Positions 51,469 through 61,025 are shown, numbered from the stretch's first letter. The stretch: DNA of 64,000 nt from Paenibacillus tianmuensis (GCF_900100345.1 NZ_FMTT01000001.1:248001-312000), one strand, 5' to 3'. Notes: generated by a model from the letters alone, not told the origin. Made by a program: numbers and translations.

Positions 51469-52512
51469 ATGAACGTACATACGGAGGCTGCGCCCCAATC
51501 CACACCGAAGCTGCGGTCCCGGCCGGTAACGGCAACGATTGTTTTGTTTACGGGACTTGCTGTCTTGCTACTGGGGCTGGCCTTTTCGGTTTCCGTCGGT
51601 GCGGCGGATATCCAGCTTTCCACCGTATGGGAAGCCGTGTTTCAGTTTAATCCGGACATTACCCAGCATCAGATCATTCAAGAGCTGCGTCTTCCGCGGG
51701 CGCTCGCCGGGGCGCTCGTCGGCGCCTGCTTCGCCGTTGCGGGAGCGATTATGCAGGGGATGACCCGCAATCCGCTTGCCGATTCGGGGCTGCTCGGTTT
51801 GAATGCGGGAGCGGGGTTCGTGCTTGCTCTCTGCTTCGCCTTTTTTCCGGGTATGCCGTTCATGCAGTTAATATTGTACTCGTTCCTCGGCGCTGCCATC
51901 GGGGCGATTATGGTGTATGGGGTCGGTTCCATGTCGAAAAACGGCCTGACGCCGGTCCGGCTCGCTCTGGCTGGCGCTGCGGTCACGGCCCTTCTTGTTG
52001 CGATCAGTGAGGGGATCGCGATTTATTTCAACATCGGACAGGATCTCGCTTTCTGGCATGCCGGCGGGGTGGCCGGGACGAAGTGGTTCCAGCTCAAAAT
52101 CATGACTCCATGGATCATTGCCGCTCTGATCGCTGCCTTGCTGCTCTCCCGGTCCATTACGCTGCTGAGTCTTGGCGATGAAGTGGCAACGGGGCTGGGC
52201 CAGCGTACAGGTTGGGTGAAGCTGGCTTGCGCTATTGTCGTGCTGGTGCTTGCAGGCACGGCCGTCTCCGCAGTCGGCGCAGTCGGCTTTGTCGGGCTCG
52301 TCATTCCGCATATTGCCCGGTCGCTGGTCGGCGTCGACTACCGCTGGATTATTCCTTGCTCGGCGGTGCTCGGTAGCTTGCTCATGGTCATTGCCGACAT
52401 CGGGGCGAGAATGATCAATCCGCCCTATGAGACGCCGATCGGCACATTGATCGCCTTGATCGGGGTTCCGTTCTTCCTTTACTTGGCGCGCAAGCAGAGG
52501 AGGGAACTGTAG
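51469..52512 (+). CDS. Iron-siderophore ABC transporter permease 1 (FecCD family)
   Basis: 347 residues from ATG 51469 (AAGGA site); eight to ten hydrophobic segments. FecCD signatures: LRLPRALAGALVGACFAVAG, MTRNPLADSGLLGLNAGAG and GVSALSTVGAVGFVGLVIPH-type region (here AVSAVGAVGFVGLVIPHIAR). Part of a Fur-regulated permease-permease-binding protein operon lacking an ATPase. Confidence 0.92.
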   Translation: MNVHTEAAPQSTPKLRSRPVTATIVLFTGLAVLLLGLAFSVSVGAADIQLSTVWEAVFQFNPDITQHQIIQELRLPRALAGALVGACFAVAGAIMQGMTRNPLADSGLLGLNAGAGFVLALCFAFFPGMPFMQLILYSFLGAAIGAIMVYGVGSMSKNGLTPVRLALAGAAVTALLVAISEGIAIYFNIGQDLAFWHAGGVAGTKWFQLKIMTPWIIAALIAALLLSRSITLLSLGDEVATGLGQRTGWVKLACAIVVLVLAGTAVSAVGAVGFVGLVIPHIARSLVGVDYRWIIPCSAVLGSLLMVIADIGARMINPPYETPIGTLIALIGVPFFLYLARKQRREL

Positions 52513-53544
52513 ATGGAAGCAGTGAAAATGGGAGCGACGGAACGCCGCAAAAAAATTCAGGCCATTACGGTTTTATCTGTTCTGGGCGTGCTGATTGTGC
52601 TTGCTTTTCTTGTCAGCATGAACACCGGATACACCCGGCTGTCGCCGCTCGATGTCATCCGAACGCTGTTCGGTGCGGGTACGGCGAAGCAGGAGCTCAT
52701 TTTGTTTGATTTCCGGCTTCCCCGCATCGTCATCTCGGTGCTGATCGGCGCGGGCCTTGCCGTTTCGGGGTGTATTTTACAGGGGCTGTCCCGCAATGCG
52801 CTGGCCGATCCGGGCATTCTGGGGATCAATGCCGGCGCAGGCTTGATGGTCGTGCTCTTTATTTCGTTTTTCCCGTCGAAGACGGCAGCGCCGGTTTTAT
52901 TACTGCCGATTCTTGCTTTCGTCGGGGCAGGCATCACCGCGGCCATCATTTACGGACTGGCCTACAAGAAGCACGAAGGCTTGTCGCCGACAAGAATGGT
53001 TCTTACCGGGATTGCCGTCGCAGCAGGCATCAGCGCCTTAATGGTGGTGCTGACGCTGCGGTTGAACCCGCAAAATTACCAATTCGTCGCCGTCTGGCTG
53101 GCGGGAAGCATCTGGGGTTCGAACTGGAAGTTTGTCACCTCTCTTCTGCCGTGGCTGATCGTGCTGCTGCCTTATGTGTTTTACAAAGCCAGAGTACTTA
53201 ATGTGATCAATCTCGGGGAACAGATGGCGACCGGCTTGGGCGCTCCCGTTGAGAAGGAACGGCTCGGCCTGCTTGCCGCTTCCGTCGGGATTGCCGGCGC
53301 TTGCGTCGCGGTAGGGGGAGGCATCGGCTTTGTAGGCTTGCTTGGTCCGCATCTGGCCCGGCGTCTGATCGGTCCGAGGCACGAAATACTGCTTCCGGCC
53401 TCGGCCTTGGTCGGCGGCCTGCTGATGATCGTCGCCGATACGATTGCACGAGTCATTATTCAGCCTACGGAGATTCCTACCGGAATTGTCGTCGCGATCA
53501 TCGGTGCACCGTATTTTCTTTACTTGCTTGCGAGAGCAAGATAA
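52513..53544 (+). CDS. Iron-siderophore ABC transporter permease 2 (FecCD family)
   Basis: 343 residues, directly abutting the stop of permease 1. Contains FRLPRIVISVLIGAGLAVSG, LSRNALADPGILGINAGAGL and GGIGFVGLLGPHLARRLIG. It forms the heterodimeric channel with permease 1. GAGGAGGGAACTG acts as its ribosome binding site within the end of the previous gene. Confidence 0.92.
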   Translation: MEAVKMGATERRKKIQAITVLSVLGVLIVLAFLVSMNTGYTRLSPLDVIRTLFGAGTAKQELILFDFRLPRIVISVLIGAGLAVSGCILQGLSRNALADPGILGINAGAGLMVVLFISFFPSKTAAPVLLLPILAFVGAGITAAIIYGLAYKKHEGLSPTRMVLTGIAVAAGISALMVVLTLRLNPQNYQFVAVWLAGSIWGSNWKFVTSLLPWLIVLLPYVFYKARVLNVINLGEQMATGLGAPVEKERLGLLAASVGIAGACVAVGGGIGFVGLLGPHLARRLIGPRHEILLPASALVGGLLMIVADTIARVIIQPTEIPTGIVVAIIGAPYFLYLLARAR

Positions 53545-53586
53545 ATCGAATGTACCCAAGTAGTGGTTTGGAGGAGAGTCGTTCCG

Positions 53587-54549
53587 ATGAGAAAATCAAA
53601 GTTTACCTGCATCGCCGTGTTTTTACTAATCCTGATCGTGATCGCAGGCTGCGGGTCCAATTCACCCGATGCCAAGCAGGCCGCTTCCACCGATAGTTCC
53701 GGCGCGAAACCGGCGGCGGAGCGCGTCTACAAGCACGCGATGGGCGAGGCGAAAATTCCCGTTAAGCCGGAAAAGGTCGTCACGCTCCAATATGTCAGCC
53801 AGCTCCTGTCCATTGGCGTCAAGCCTCTTGGCGGCCCGGCCAATCTCCTTAAGGATCTCGGAGAGAAAGCGGCGGTAATTGAAAATATCGGCGAAGGCGG
53901 GAAGTACAATTTCGAAAAAATATTGGAGCTCCAGCCGGAGTTAATCATCACCGGGGACGTCGAACAGGAGACGTACGATAAATTGTCCAAAATCGCTCCG
54001 ACGGTCGTCGTTCCGTGGATGAATCACGACGTGTTCGGTCATGTCAAGGTTATGGGCGATATCATGAACCGCCAGAGTGAAGCCGAAGCTTGGAGCACGG
54101 CGTTTCGTGCTAAGTTCCAAGCGGTGCGCGAGCAGCTTCAGAGCATTATCGAACCGGGAAAAACGGCGGCGATCTATAACATTCGCCCGAAGGAAATCTA
54201 CGTGTACGGTGTACGGAATTTCGGCTTCACCATCTACAAGGCGCTGGAGCTGACGCCTCCGCCACCGGTGAAGAAAGAAATCGAGAAGGACCCGAACTTC
54301 TGGGCTGTTCCGGTATCCTTGGAGCAGCTTCCGGAGTATGCCTCCGATTATTTGTTTGTGTCGACATTTGGCGATGACGATTCCAAGAAGCGGCTGGATG
54401 AAATTTCGAAAACCGCACTATGGGCGAATCTGCCTGCCGTCAAAAACAACCGGGTATACATGTTGAATCTCGATACATGGTTCGGTTACACACCGCATGA
54501 TATCGAGAAGCAGCTGCAGGAGATTGTGTCTCTGATCAAAAAGTCGTAA
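53587..54549 (+). CDS. Iron-siderophore ABC transporter substrate-binding lipoprotein
   Basis: 320 residues from ATG 53587 (GGAGGAG); lipobox VIAGC. PF01497 pattern: KPEKVVTLQYVSQLLSIGVK, ELQPELIITGDVEQETYDKL, and LEQLPEYASDYLFVSTFGDD. Third gene of the operon, 42 bases from permease 2. It would deliver an iron-siderophore, perhaps a hydroxamate or citrate type, to the two permeases; ATPase must come from elsewhere. Confidence 0.92.
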   Translation: MRKSKFTCIAVFLLILIVIAGCGSNSPDAKQAASTDSSGAKPAAERVYKHAMGEAKIPVKPEKVVTLQYVSQLLSIGVKPLGGPANLLKDLGEKAAVIENIGEGGKYNFEKILELQPELIITGDVEQETYDKLSKIAPTVVVPWMNHDVFGHVKVMGDIMNRQSEAEAWSTAFRAKFQAVREQLQSIIEPGKTAAIYNIRPKEIYVYGVRNFGFTIYKALELTPPPPVKKEIEKDPNFWAVPVSLEQLPEYASDYLFVSTFGDDDSKKRLDEISKTALWANLPAVKNNRVYMLNLDTWFGYTPHDIEKQLQEIVSLIKKS

Positions 54550-54563
54550 GTCTAATTCATAGG

Positions 54564-54590
54564 AAAGACCGCCGAGTCCGGCGGTCTTTT
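54564..54590. terminator. Bidirectional terminator
   Basis: AAAGACCGCC / GGCGGTCTTT, 6-base loop, T-rich on the plus side; between convergent iron-binding and GH18 genes. Confidence 0.85.
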
Positions 54591-54602
54591 GCGTATTTGC
54601 TA

Positions 54603-56537
54603 TTATTTCTGCTGGATCATCATATTCCATAATTCCTTCGAATCGTAGCCGAGGCGCCAAGCGGCCACGCCGGCCAATTCGTATTTTTTGGCGATGTCGA
54701 TCCGCGCTTTGACGGTCCCTTCGTTTTCCAGCCAGAAGACGTTATTGAAGCCGTCCTGCTCGTACTCGACCTTGTACTGATTGAAGCGGTTGTCCCAGCT
54801 GAGCTTCGCTTGCTTGGAATTGATGAGGCCGGTCAAGTCCTTCATCAGCAGCGCGCGATTGCTGTCCAGCTTGCCGGATTTGTCGACCTTCCACTCCCGT
54901 ACATAGAACGGAATTCCCATGATCAGCTTGTCACGCGGAATGCCGTAGGACAGGAATTCCTGCACGCCTTGTTCGACCCAAGGCAGACCGGCCACGGAAC
55001 CCGGTTCGGTGCTGCCTTTCCAATAATGGTCGTAGGTCATCGTGATGACGTAGTCGACGATCTGACCGAGCTTCTCGTGCTCGAACGCGGCTTTTGCATT
55101 CCATGCGGCGCTGCCCCTGGGCAGGTCGACCGAGATGACAAGTCCTTTCTGATGGGTCGCATCCGCGATTTCCTTCATGAACGTCGTGAAGGCAGAGCGG
55201 TCCGTGCCTGCGACGCTTTCGAAGTCGATGTTCAGTCCGTCCGCTCCGATGGCGACGGCTTTATCGACCAACGCGGAAATGAACTTGCTGCGGGCCTGCG
55301 CGGAGGCAAGAAATTGCGTCGTCATCGCCGTATCGAACTGGTTGTTGACAAGCGGATGCACGGAATACCCCTGCTTCTTCAGCCAAGCGACGGTTTCTTT
55401 GTTCGAGCTGTCGGTCAAATTGCCTGAACCGTCGGCAAGCTGAAAGTAGGTGGGGGAGATAACATCCAGCCCCGAGGTGTTGCTCACCTGGCTGCGGATC
55501 GTGGCGTCGCTGGAGCTTCCGTTCCAGCCCCAGAACTGCAGATCGCGAAGGTTTTTCCAAATGCTGGACCCATCGTCGTACAGTCGAATAGAGGCGTTGG
55601 AATAGCCCATGGCGTAGGATAGAGCGCCGCCAATCGTAGAGAAGTCCGCAACCCATTTGTCTTTTTGAAACACTTGATAATACGGATAATTATTCCATAT
55701 GACGCGTGCGGTGCCGTCAAGTCCTGCCGCTTCGTCATCGGTGATTCGGGTATGATCGAACTGCTTGGCGTATGCGATCGCCTCGTCAATGCTTAGGAAC
55801 GAATTCAGCAGCTTTTCGAACTGGTACACTTTATACGGTCTGACGTTGGAGTATACGACCTTGCCCGTTTCCGTGTTCACAATCTTCGAATCGCTCAAGC
55901 GAAGCGATTCGTTTATGGCATCCTCTATGTAAGCAAACTTCCAATTCTCAGCGGAGTATGTACCTTGATAGATTTGATAAATTTTGCTGCCGCTGCGCAG
56001 CTCCGTCTTGCGGCTGGCCGGAATGTTGTCCCATACCCAGCGGTGCGTGCCAAGCTCGACGATATGGGCATTGCCCCATTTTTTTGCTTCGGCGATCGCT
56101 TGGTTCAACGTTTCAAAGATCCAGGAATCCTTCGTAATATCGTCGCCTTGGTAGACGCGGTACTTCGGGTAATTGTTCCATACCCAGCCGCCGGATTGCA
56201 GGTCGCGTACGCTGGCATGTCCCCAATTGGACGCTTCGCGTATCGCCTGATCCAAGCTGGCATATTCCCATTTGGAAGAGCTGTTGCCGTTCTGGTATAC
56301 CTTGTAGCGGGGGTAGTTGTGCCATACCCATTTACGGTTGCCGATCTCTTCGACGTGGCTGTCCGCGAACTGCCTGGCGTAATTTTCGGCGGACTTGTAA
56401 TCGGACGTCTCCAGCAGCATGGTGGTATCCTGATAGACGCGGAACTTGGATGTCTTGTCGGCTGCCAAAACAGAGTCCGCGGAGGAGAGGAAGAGCGTTA
56501 TAACAGACAACGTCAGCAGGGTGTTGCGCTTCAACAT
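54603..56537 (-). CDS. GH18-family glycosidase with N-terminal repeats (YaaH/SleL-like)
   Basis: 644 residues. Signal peptide (LSVITLFLSSADSVLA-A). Residues about 30-330 hold six imperfect units of around 50 residues of the form K(Y/F)RVYQ..W.F.TL.QAI..A..W..A.V.EL....WVWNNYP. The C-terminal GH18 barrel carries the catalytic Glu at about residue 439 (ADGLNIDFESV). It also has VISVDLPRGSAAW and AGVAAWRLGYDSKE. Likely a cell-wall or spore-cortex hydrolase, exported, with the repeats as a binding head. AGAGG lies eight bases before the ATG. Confidence 0.88.
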   Translation of the reverse strand: MLKRNTLLTLSVITLFLSSADSVLAADKTSKFRVYQDTTMLLETSDYKSAENYARQFADSHVEEIGNRKWVWHNYPRYKVYQNGNSSSKWEYASLDQAIREASNWGHASVRDLQSGGWVWNNYPKYRVYQGDDITKDSWIFETLNQAIAEAKKWGNAHIVELGTHRWVWDNIPASRKTELRSGSKIYQIYQGTYSAENWKFAYIEDAINESLRLSDSKIVNTETGKVVYSNVRPYKVYQFEKLLNSFLSIDEAIAYAKQFDHTRITDDEAAGLDGTARVIWNNYPYYQVFQKDKWVADFSTIGGALSYAMGYSNASIRLYDDGSSIWKNLRDLQFWGWNGSSSDATIRSQVSNTSGLDVISPTYFQLADGSGNLTDSSNKETVAWLKKQGYSVHPLVNNQFDTAMTTQFLASAQARSKFISALVDKAVAIGADGLNIDFESVAGTDRSAFTTFMKEIADATHQKGLVISVDLPRGSAAWNAKAAFEHEKLGQIVDYVITMTYDHYWKGSTEPGSVAGLPWVEQGVQEFLSYGIPRDKLIMGIPFYVREWKVDKSGKLDSNRALLMKDLTGLINSKQAKLSWDNRFNQYKVEYEQDGFNNVFWLENEGTVKARIDIAKKYELAGVAAWRLGYDSKELWNMMIQQK

Positions 56538-56633
56538 GCATCAGCCTCTTTCTGGTCAGTCTACTCTATTAAACGTTGGAAGAGGCTCGAAGTTGCAAGG
56601 AAAATAATAGAATCCTGATTAGGCGGCCATTGG

Positions 56634-56677
56634 AGAAAAAAAACAACCCTCCAAGCCATGGCTTGAAGGGTCGTTCG
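56634..56677 (-). terminator. Terminator after the YxcD-like gene
   Basis: Minus strand AACGACCCTTCAAGCC / GGCTTGGAGGGTTGTT followed by eight T. Confidence 0.85.
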
Positions 56678-56683
56678 GAAGGT

Positions 56684-56959
56684 TCAACTGATATCGGCGA
56701 CGATTTCGTCTTCCAGCACGAGCTGGATTTGATCCCGGAACACGCGGATATTTTGCTCCTTGAGCAGGTAGCGCTCGATCGCTTCCAGCATATTGGCGGC
56801 GATCAGGATCTGGCTGCGGCCTTCGGCGTTTACTTCTGCGGAGAAGCCATGGTCCTCGTCCCACATGAGCTCCACTTCGACTTGCGACGGATGAATCTGC
56901 TTTCGTTCGGCGATATTCAGGCATATCGCATTGATAATTTCTTGTTCCGATAGTCGCAT
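56684..56959 (-). CDS. YxcD/DUF2653-like protein
   Basis: 91 residues: SEQEIINAICLNIAERKQIH, PSQVEVELMWDEDHGFSAEV, and QIQLVLEDEIVADIS. It matches the small YxcD family of Bacillales, of unknown role. No clear AGGAGG (AAAGGG nearby). Next gene up is the Tim44-like membrane protein, with a 23-base gap. Confidence 0.8.
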   Translation of the reverse strand: MRLSEQEIINAICLNIAERKQIHPSQVEVELMWDEDHGFSAEVNAEGRSQILIAANMLEAIERYLLKEQNIRVFRDQIQLVLEDEIVADIS

Positions 56960-56982
56960 ACTAATAACCTCTTTACCCTTTA

Positions 56983-57417
56983 TTAAAGTTGCTTCGGTTC
57001 TTCCTTCAACTTCTTACGGTCGCGGAAGTAGACGAAAATTTTGCGGATGACGACGAACAGCACAACAACCGCAAGCACGTTTACCATCATGCCGAGCAAG
57101 TCGCCGAGGAAGCCCATGCCGCCGAACAGACCTCCGAAGAGAAGACCCGCCAGACCGCCGATCATCAAGCCTTTCATTAGACCACCGCTGAAAAAGCCCG
57201 GTTTCGTTGCCGGCGTCGCCGGCGTGCCAGCTGGCGATTTGGAAGCGGCCGGCTCGGTTTTATTGACACCGTTGTTCGGCGTTTGCGTGGTATTGGAACT
57301 GCTTGGCGTGTAGCTTTTTTTCGAGGACTTGTACCCCTTGGCATCGACCATACCGGGCGCGGTGAATGAAAACACCAGCATGCAAGCCATCAAAATGAGA
57401 GACAACTTCTTCAACAT
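56983..57417 (-). CDS. Secretory-signal membrane protein, Tim44-like/Gly-rich
   Basis: 144 residues: signal peptide (LILMACMLVFSFTAPGMVDA), then a Ser/Thr/Pro-rich linker, a Gly-rich hydrophobic stretch (GLMKGLMIGGLAGLLFGGLF) and a membrane helix before a basic tail (RKIFVYFRDRKKLKEE). The pattern GGLFGG..G is shared with Tim44-like/YtxH-type proteins in Paenibacillus. Role unknown. GGAGGATGC precedes the ATG. Confidence 0.7.
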   Translation of the reverse strand: MLKKLSLILMACMLVFSFTAPGMVDAKGYKSSKKSYTPSSSNTTQTPNNGVNKTEPAASKSPAGTPATPATKPGFFSGGLMKGLMIGGLAGLLFGGLFGGMGFLGDLLGMMVNVLAVVVLFVVIRKIFVYFRDRKKLKEEPKQL

Positions 57418-57558
57418 CTTTTTGCATCCTCCATTAAATATATTAGACTCCTTGCATTAGGTTACTACGTATAATGTGGGCGATGGTTTCAGAATTTAAA
57501 CGAACTTGCTACAATAAGAAGAGGAAAAGATCATTTCTATGAACAGAGGGATGTTGCA

Positions 57559-58101
57559 ATGCCTAATTATACCGAAGCGTATATTCAATATTTGGTCCAC
57601 TTCCATGCGGAGCGCGATTTTTTCGAATGCCACGAGGTGATGGAAGAATACTGGAAGGAGCATCCGGAAGATCCTTGCAGCGAGGCTTGCGTCGGGCTGA
57701 TTCAAGTGGCTGTATCGCTATACCATCAGCGGCGGGGTAATCGGGCTGGGGCGGTCAAAATGCTTGCGAGCTCGCTCCGACGGCTCAAAGACGAGCAGTT
57801 GGAGCAGCTCGGCATCGACGCGGCCGAATTCCGGCTGCGTCTGCAGGCGCGTCTGCGTGAGCTGGAACAGGTCGGTTTTGTCTATACCGATCTGGATATT
57901 CCGCTGCAGGACGAGGCGCTGAACGTCTTATGCCGGGATGCTGCCGCTCAAGCGCAAGTCGAATGGGGACAGCCGAGCAACTTGAACGATACGTATCTCA
58001 TCCATAAGCATACGCTGCGCGACCGCAGCGACGTCGTAGCGGAGCGGGAGATGCAGAAGCAGCTCAGAATGGAGCGCAGGACGATGGGGGACGGCGTATG
58101 A
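57559..58101 (+). CDS. ypuF: DUF309 family protein
   Basis: 180 residues with the DUF309 signature FFECHEVMEEYWKEHPEDP and GLIQVAVSLYHQRRGNRAGA. The family has a His/Glu-rich metal-binding looking helix but no defined role. It overlaps the next response regulator by four bases (GTATGA), suggesting that they form a single operon; function may link to that signalling system. The symbol follows Bacillus YpuF by resemblance. Confidence 0.85.
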   Translation: MPNYTEAYIQYLVHFHAERDFFECHEVMEEYWKEHPEDPCSEACVGLIQVAVSLYHQRRGNRAGAVKMLASSLRRLKDEQLEQLGIDAAEFRLRLQARLRELEQVGFVYTDLDIPLQDEALNVLCRDAAAQAQVEWGQPSNLNDTYLIHKHTLRDRSDVVAEREMQKQLRMERRTMGDGV

Positions 58102-58841
58102 GCCGGATGCCCCTAAGCGGCGATCCACAGAAAATTATGGTTGTGGACGACGAGCCGCATATCGTCGAAGTCATACGGCTTTATCTGGAGCACGCGGGTT
58201 ATGTTCCCCTTCCGCACTTTCGGGGCGGAGAGGTGCTGGAGCGGGTGAAGGCCGAAGCGCCCGACCTTGTGCTGCTGGACGTCATGCTGCCTGACGTATC
58301 GGGCTTCGAGCTGTGCAGCCAGATCCGCAAGCTGCCGGGAGCGCAAGGCGCTACACCGATTATTTTCCTGACCGCCAAGGGCGAGTCGATCGATAAGCTG
58401 CGCGGCTTTAGCCTCGGGGTGGACGATTATATCGTCAAGCCATTCGACCCGAACGAAATGGTTGCGCGGATCAAGGCCGTCCTGCGGCGCGCCGGGCAGC
58501 TGGGAACCGCTCTGCCGGTACCCGAAGAGCATGCCTCGAAGCCGTTGGAGGTCGGCAATTTAACCATTGATCTGGATCAGTACAAGGTAAGCTTAAACGG
58601 AAGCAGAGTCGACTTGACACCCAAAGAGATCGAGCTGCTGCACTTTTTGGCCGCCAGCCCCGGCAGGGTATACACCCGCGAGGATCTGCTCGGGTACGTG
58701 TGGAACTTCGATTTCAGCGGTGGAACCCGAACCGTGGATGCCCACGTGAAAAATTTGCGCAAGAAGCTCGGCTCCCATGAGGCCTGGACGATTCAAACGC
58801 TGTGGGGCATCGGGTACTCGTTCGAGGTGCGCGGGACATGA
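58098..58841 (+). CDS. OmpR-family response regulator
   Basis: 247 residues. Receiver: acidic pair D17/D18 (VVDDEPHIVE), phospho-acceptor D61 (VLLDVMLPDVSG), FLTAKGES, and IVKPFDPNE; winged helix: DLTPKEIELLHFLA ... RTVDAHVKNLRKKLG. ATG overlaps DUF309 by four bases, and the next kinase overlaps by four. One operon of three genes. Target unknown. Confidence 0.93.
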   Translation: MSRMPLSGDPQKIMVVDDEPHIVEVIRLYLEHAGYVPLPHFRGGEVLERVKAEAPDLVLLDVMLPDVSGFELCSQIRKLPGAQGATPIIFLTAKGESIDKLRGFSLGVDDYIVKPFDPNEMVARIKAVLRRAGQLGTALPVPEEHASKPLEVGNLTIDLDQYKVSLNGSRVDLTPKEIELLHFLAASPGRVYTREDLLGYVWNFDFSGGTRTVDAHVKNLRKKLGSHEAWTIQTLWGIGYSFEVRGT

Positions 58842-60289
58842 TCAAGCAGTGGCTGCGTAGCCTGTATATTCAAATCTTTCTTTCCTTTCTCGCCACGTGC
58901 GTGCTTGTGTTCGTAGGTCTGGCCGTGTTTTGGAATTCTTATTTTACCGATTTTTTCTATAAGGACAAAAAAGAGCTGCTGCGCTCACGTGCCGCCGAAG
59001 TCGTCAAGCTGTTGCCCACGTTTCAGGAGGGGACGCTTTCCACAAGAGAACTGCGGCTCGGCAGCCGCATCATCGGCCGCAGCATGAACGGCTCGGTATG
59101 GCTGGTCGATGCGAAAGGCACGGTGTTGAACGGTTCGTCGGACCGGGAGGGAACGACGATTCCGAAGCTGCTTGAACCGTTGCTCGCTGAAGGACTTAAA
59201 GGTAGGAGCGGGTATTCGGCAGGGCATTACAAAGTCGATCCGTACGGCGGGGAAGGGCAGCTGGCCTATTACACGCCCGAAGAGCTCAACGGCCAGCCGA
59301 TCGTCATCATGATGCTCGTCCCTGCGCTGGAAAGCAGCGAAGCGCTAAAGGCCATCCGCTGGAATATTTTCGTTCCGCTGCTATTCTCTTTGGTTGCCGT
59401 AGGGGTTATCCTTTTCATCTTGTCGCGCAAGCTGGCCGGTCCCCTTCAGCAAATGAACCATGCGGCGCTTGAAGTGGCGAACGGCGACTTTTCAACGAGA
59501 GCACCAGTCTCGTCCAACGACGAGGTCGGCGAGCTAGCGCGCAGCTTTAACTTCATGGTCGGTCAGCTGGAGCAGTGGGACGACAACCGCCAGGAGTTCC
59601 TGGCCAACGTATCGCATGAGCTGCGGTCGCCGCTGACGTCGCTGCGTGGGCTGATCGTCGCGATGAACGACCGGGTCATTCCGCCCGAGAAATTCTCGCA
59701 TTATTTGAAAATATGCGATCATGAGGTGCAGCGGCTGCAGCGGCTCGTAGACGACCTGCTCGACTTGGCCCGCATTCAGAACGGAACTGACGTCTTCCGG
59801 ACGCGACCCGTTGCGCTGCCGGCCAAGGTGAGCGAGGTGCTGGAACTGGTACAGAGTGCCGCTTCTGACAAACGGCTGCATATACGCTTGATCGCCCCCA
59901 TGCCGGGAACGCCGCCGCTACGGTGCGAGCTTGATCCGGACCGCTTTGCGCAAATTTTGCTCAACCTGCTATATAACGCGATCCGGTTCACGCCTTCCGG
60001 GGGAACGATTACCGTCGAGCTTGCCGCCGAAGGAGAGGAGGCCGTCATCGTCGTGCGCGATACGGGGATTGGCATGAGTGAAAGCGAGCTGCTTCGGATC
60101 TGGGACCGGTTCTACAAGGCGGAGCCGTCGCGCTCCGGCGATTCGGACGGCACCGGGCTCGGTCTGACCATCGTCAAGCATCTCGTCACGGGGATGAAAG
60201 GGTCGATTGCGGCAGCAAGCGAGCTCGGGAAAGGAACGGAGTTCCGGATCGCTTTCCCGCTTCTCCCCCCGGATCGCTTTGGGAGCTGA
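58838..60289 (+). CDS. Membrane sensor histidine kinase
   Basis: 483 residues from ATG 58838, coupled to the regulator by ATGA. TM1 at about 10-32, extracytoplasmic domain of about 140 residues (GSRIIGRSMNGSVWLVDAKG), TM2 near 172-192, HAMP, HisKA with H260 in ANVSHELRSPLTSL, HATPase with LNLLYNAIRFTPSGG, DTGIGMSE and DGTGLGLTIVKHLV. Signal unknown. Confidence 0.93.
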   Translation: MIKQWLRSLYIQIFLSFLATCVLVFVGLAVFWNSYFTDFFYKDKKELLRSRAAEVVKLLPTFQEGTLSTRELRLGSRIIGRSMNGSVWLVDAKGTVLNGSSDREGTTIPKLLEPLLAEGLKGRSGYSAGHYKVDPYGGEGQLAYYTPEELNGQPIVIMMLVPALESSEALKAIRWNIFVPLLFSLVAVGVILFILSRKLAGPLQQMNHAALEVANGDFSTRAPVSSNDEVGELARSFNFMVGQLEQWDDNRQEFLANVSHELRSPLTSLRGLIVAMNDRVIPPEKFSHYLKICDHEVQRLQRLVDDLLDLARIQNGTDVFRTRPVALPAKVSEVLELVQSAASDKRLHIRLIAPMPGTPPLRCELDPDRFAQILLNLLYNAIRFTPSGGTITVELAAEGEEAVIVVRDTGIGMSESELLRIWDRFYKAEPSRSGDSDGTGLGLTIVKHLVTGMKGSIAAASELGKGTEFRIAFPLLPPDRFGS

Positions 60290-60420
60290 TGGGACTGCTG
60301 GAAATGATGCGCCTTGTGAAATAGCGAAAAACAAGCTAAGATTTAAAAACGTCAGCCTAACCAACTTGGAACCGGCTAAATAGAGAAATAAGAAGGTAGA
60401 ACAGGAAGGACGAAGTGCGA

Positions 60421-60978
60421 ATGCCGAATTTACTATCCCAGATCATGGAGTACAACCGCTCGTTTGTCGAGCAGCAAAAGTACGAGCCCTACTTAACCTC
60501 AAAGTTTCCGGATCGGAAATTCGTCATTCTTACTTGCATGGATACGCGTCTGATCGAACTTCTTCCGGCCAGCATGAATATTAAGAACGGCGATGTGAAG
60601 ATGATTAAAACGGCCGGAGGCGTCGTCTCGACTCCGTTCGGCGGCATCATGCGCAGTATTATCGTGGCGATCTATGAGCTGGGTGCGGACGAAGTGCTTG
60701 TCATCGGCCATCACGATTGCGGGATGAGCCACATGAACCCGGATCGCGTGAAGGAGAAGTTTGTGGCGCGGGGAATTAAAGAGGAGACGCTCAAAACGCT
60801 GGAATATTCGGGCATGAACCTCGAACGGTGGCTGCGGGGCTTCGAAGATGTCAACGAAAGCGTCAAAAGCAGTGTAAATCTGATCAAGAACCATCCGCTC
60901 GTGCCGAACATCCCGATTCACGGGCTTGTCATCGACCCTTCGACCGGCAAGCTGGATGTCATCGTCGGCGGCTATTAA
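60421..60978 (+). CDS. Beta-class carbonic anhydrase (YvdA-like)
   Basis: 185 residues from ATG 60421 (AAGGACGA); a GTG two codons earlier is also possible. Zinc ligands are Cys in LTCMDTRL, His and Cys in IGHHDCGMSH; the Asp/Arg pair (DTR) is present. Reversible hydration of CO2 in the cytosol. Alone. Confidence 0.9.
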   Translation: MPNLLSQIMEYNRSFVEQQKYEPYLTSKFPDRKFVILTCMDTRLIELLPASMNIKNGDVKMIKTAGGVVSTPFGGIMRSIIVAIYELGADEVLVIGHHDCGMSHMNPDRVKEKFVARGIKEETLKTLEYSGMNLERWLRGFEDVNESVKSSVNLIKNHPLVPNIPIHGLVIDPSTGKLDVIVGGY

Positions 60979-60993
60979 GCCGTTCCCGGAACG

Positions 60994-61025
60994 AAAAAGG
61001 TGAGAAGGCCACCCGCCTTCTCACC
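60994..61025 (-). terminator. Terminator overlapping the YqkB-like stop
   Basis: Minus strand GGTGAGAAGG / CCTTCTCACC followed by TTTTTTCG. The stem covers the last codons of the minus-strand gene. Confidence 0.8.
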
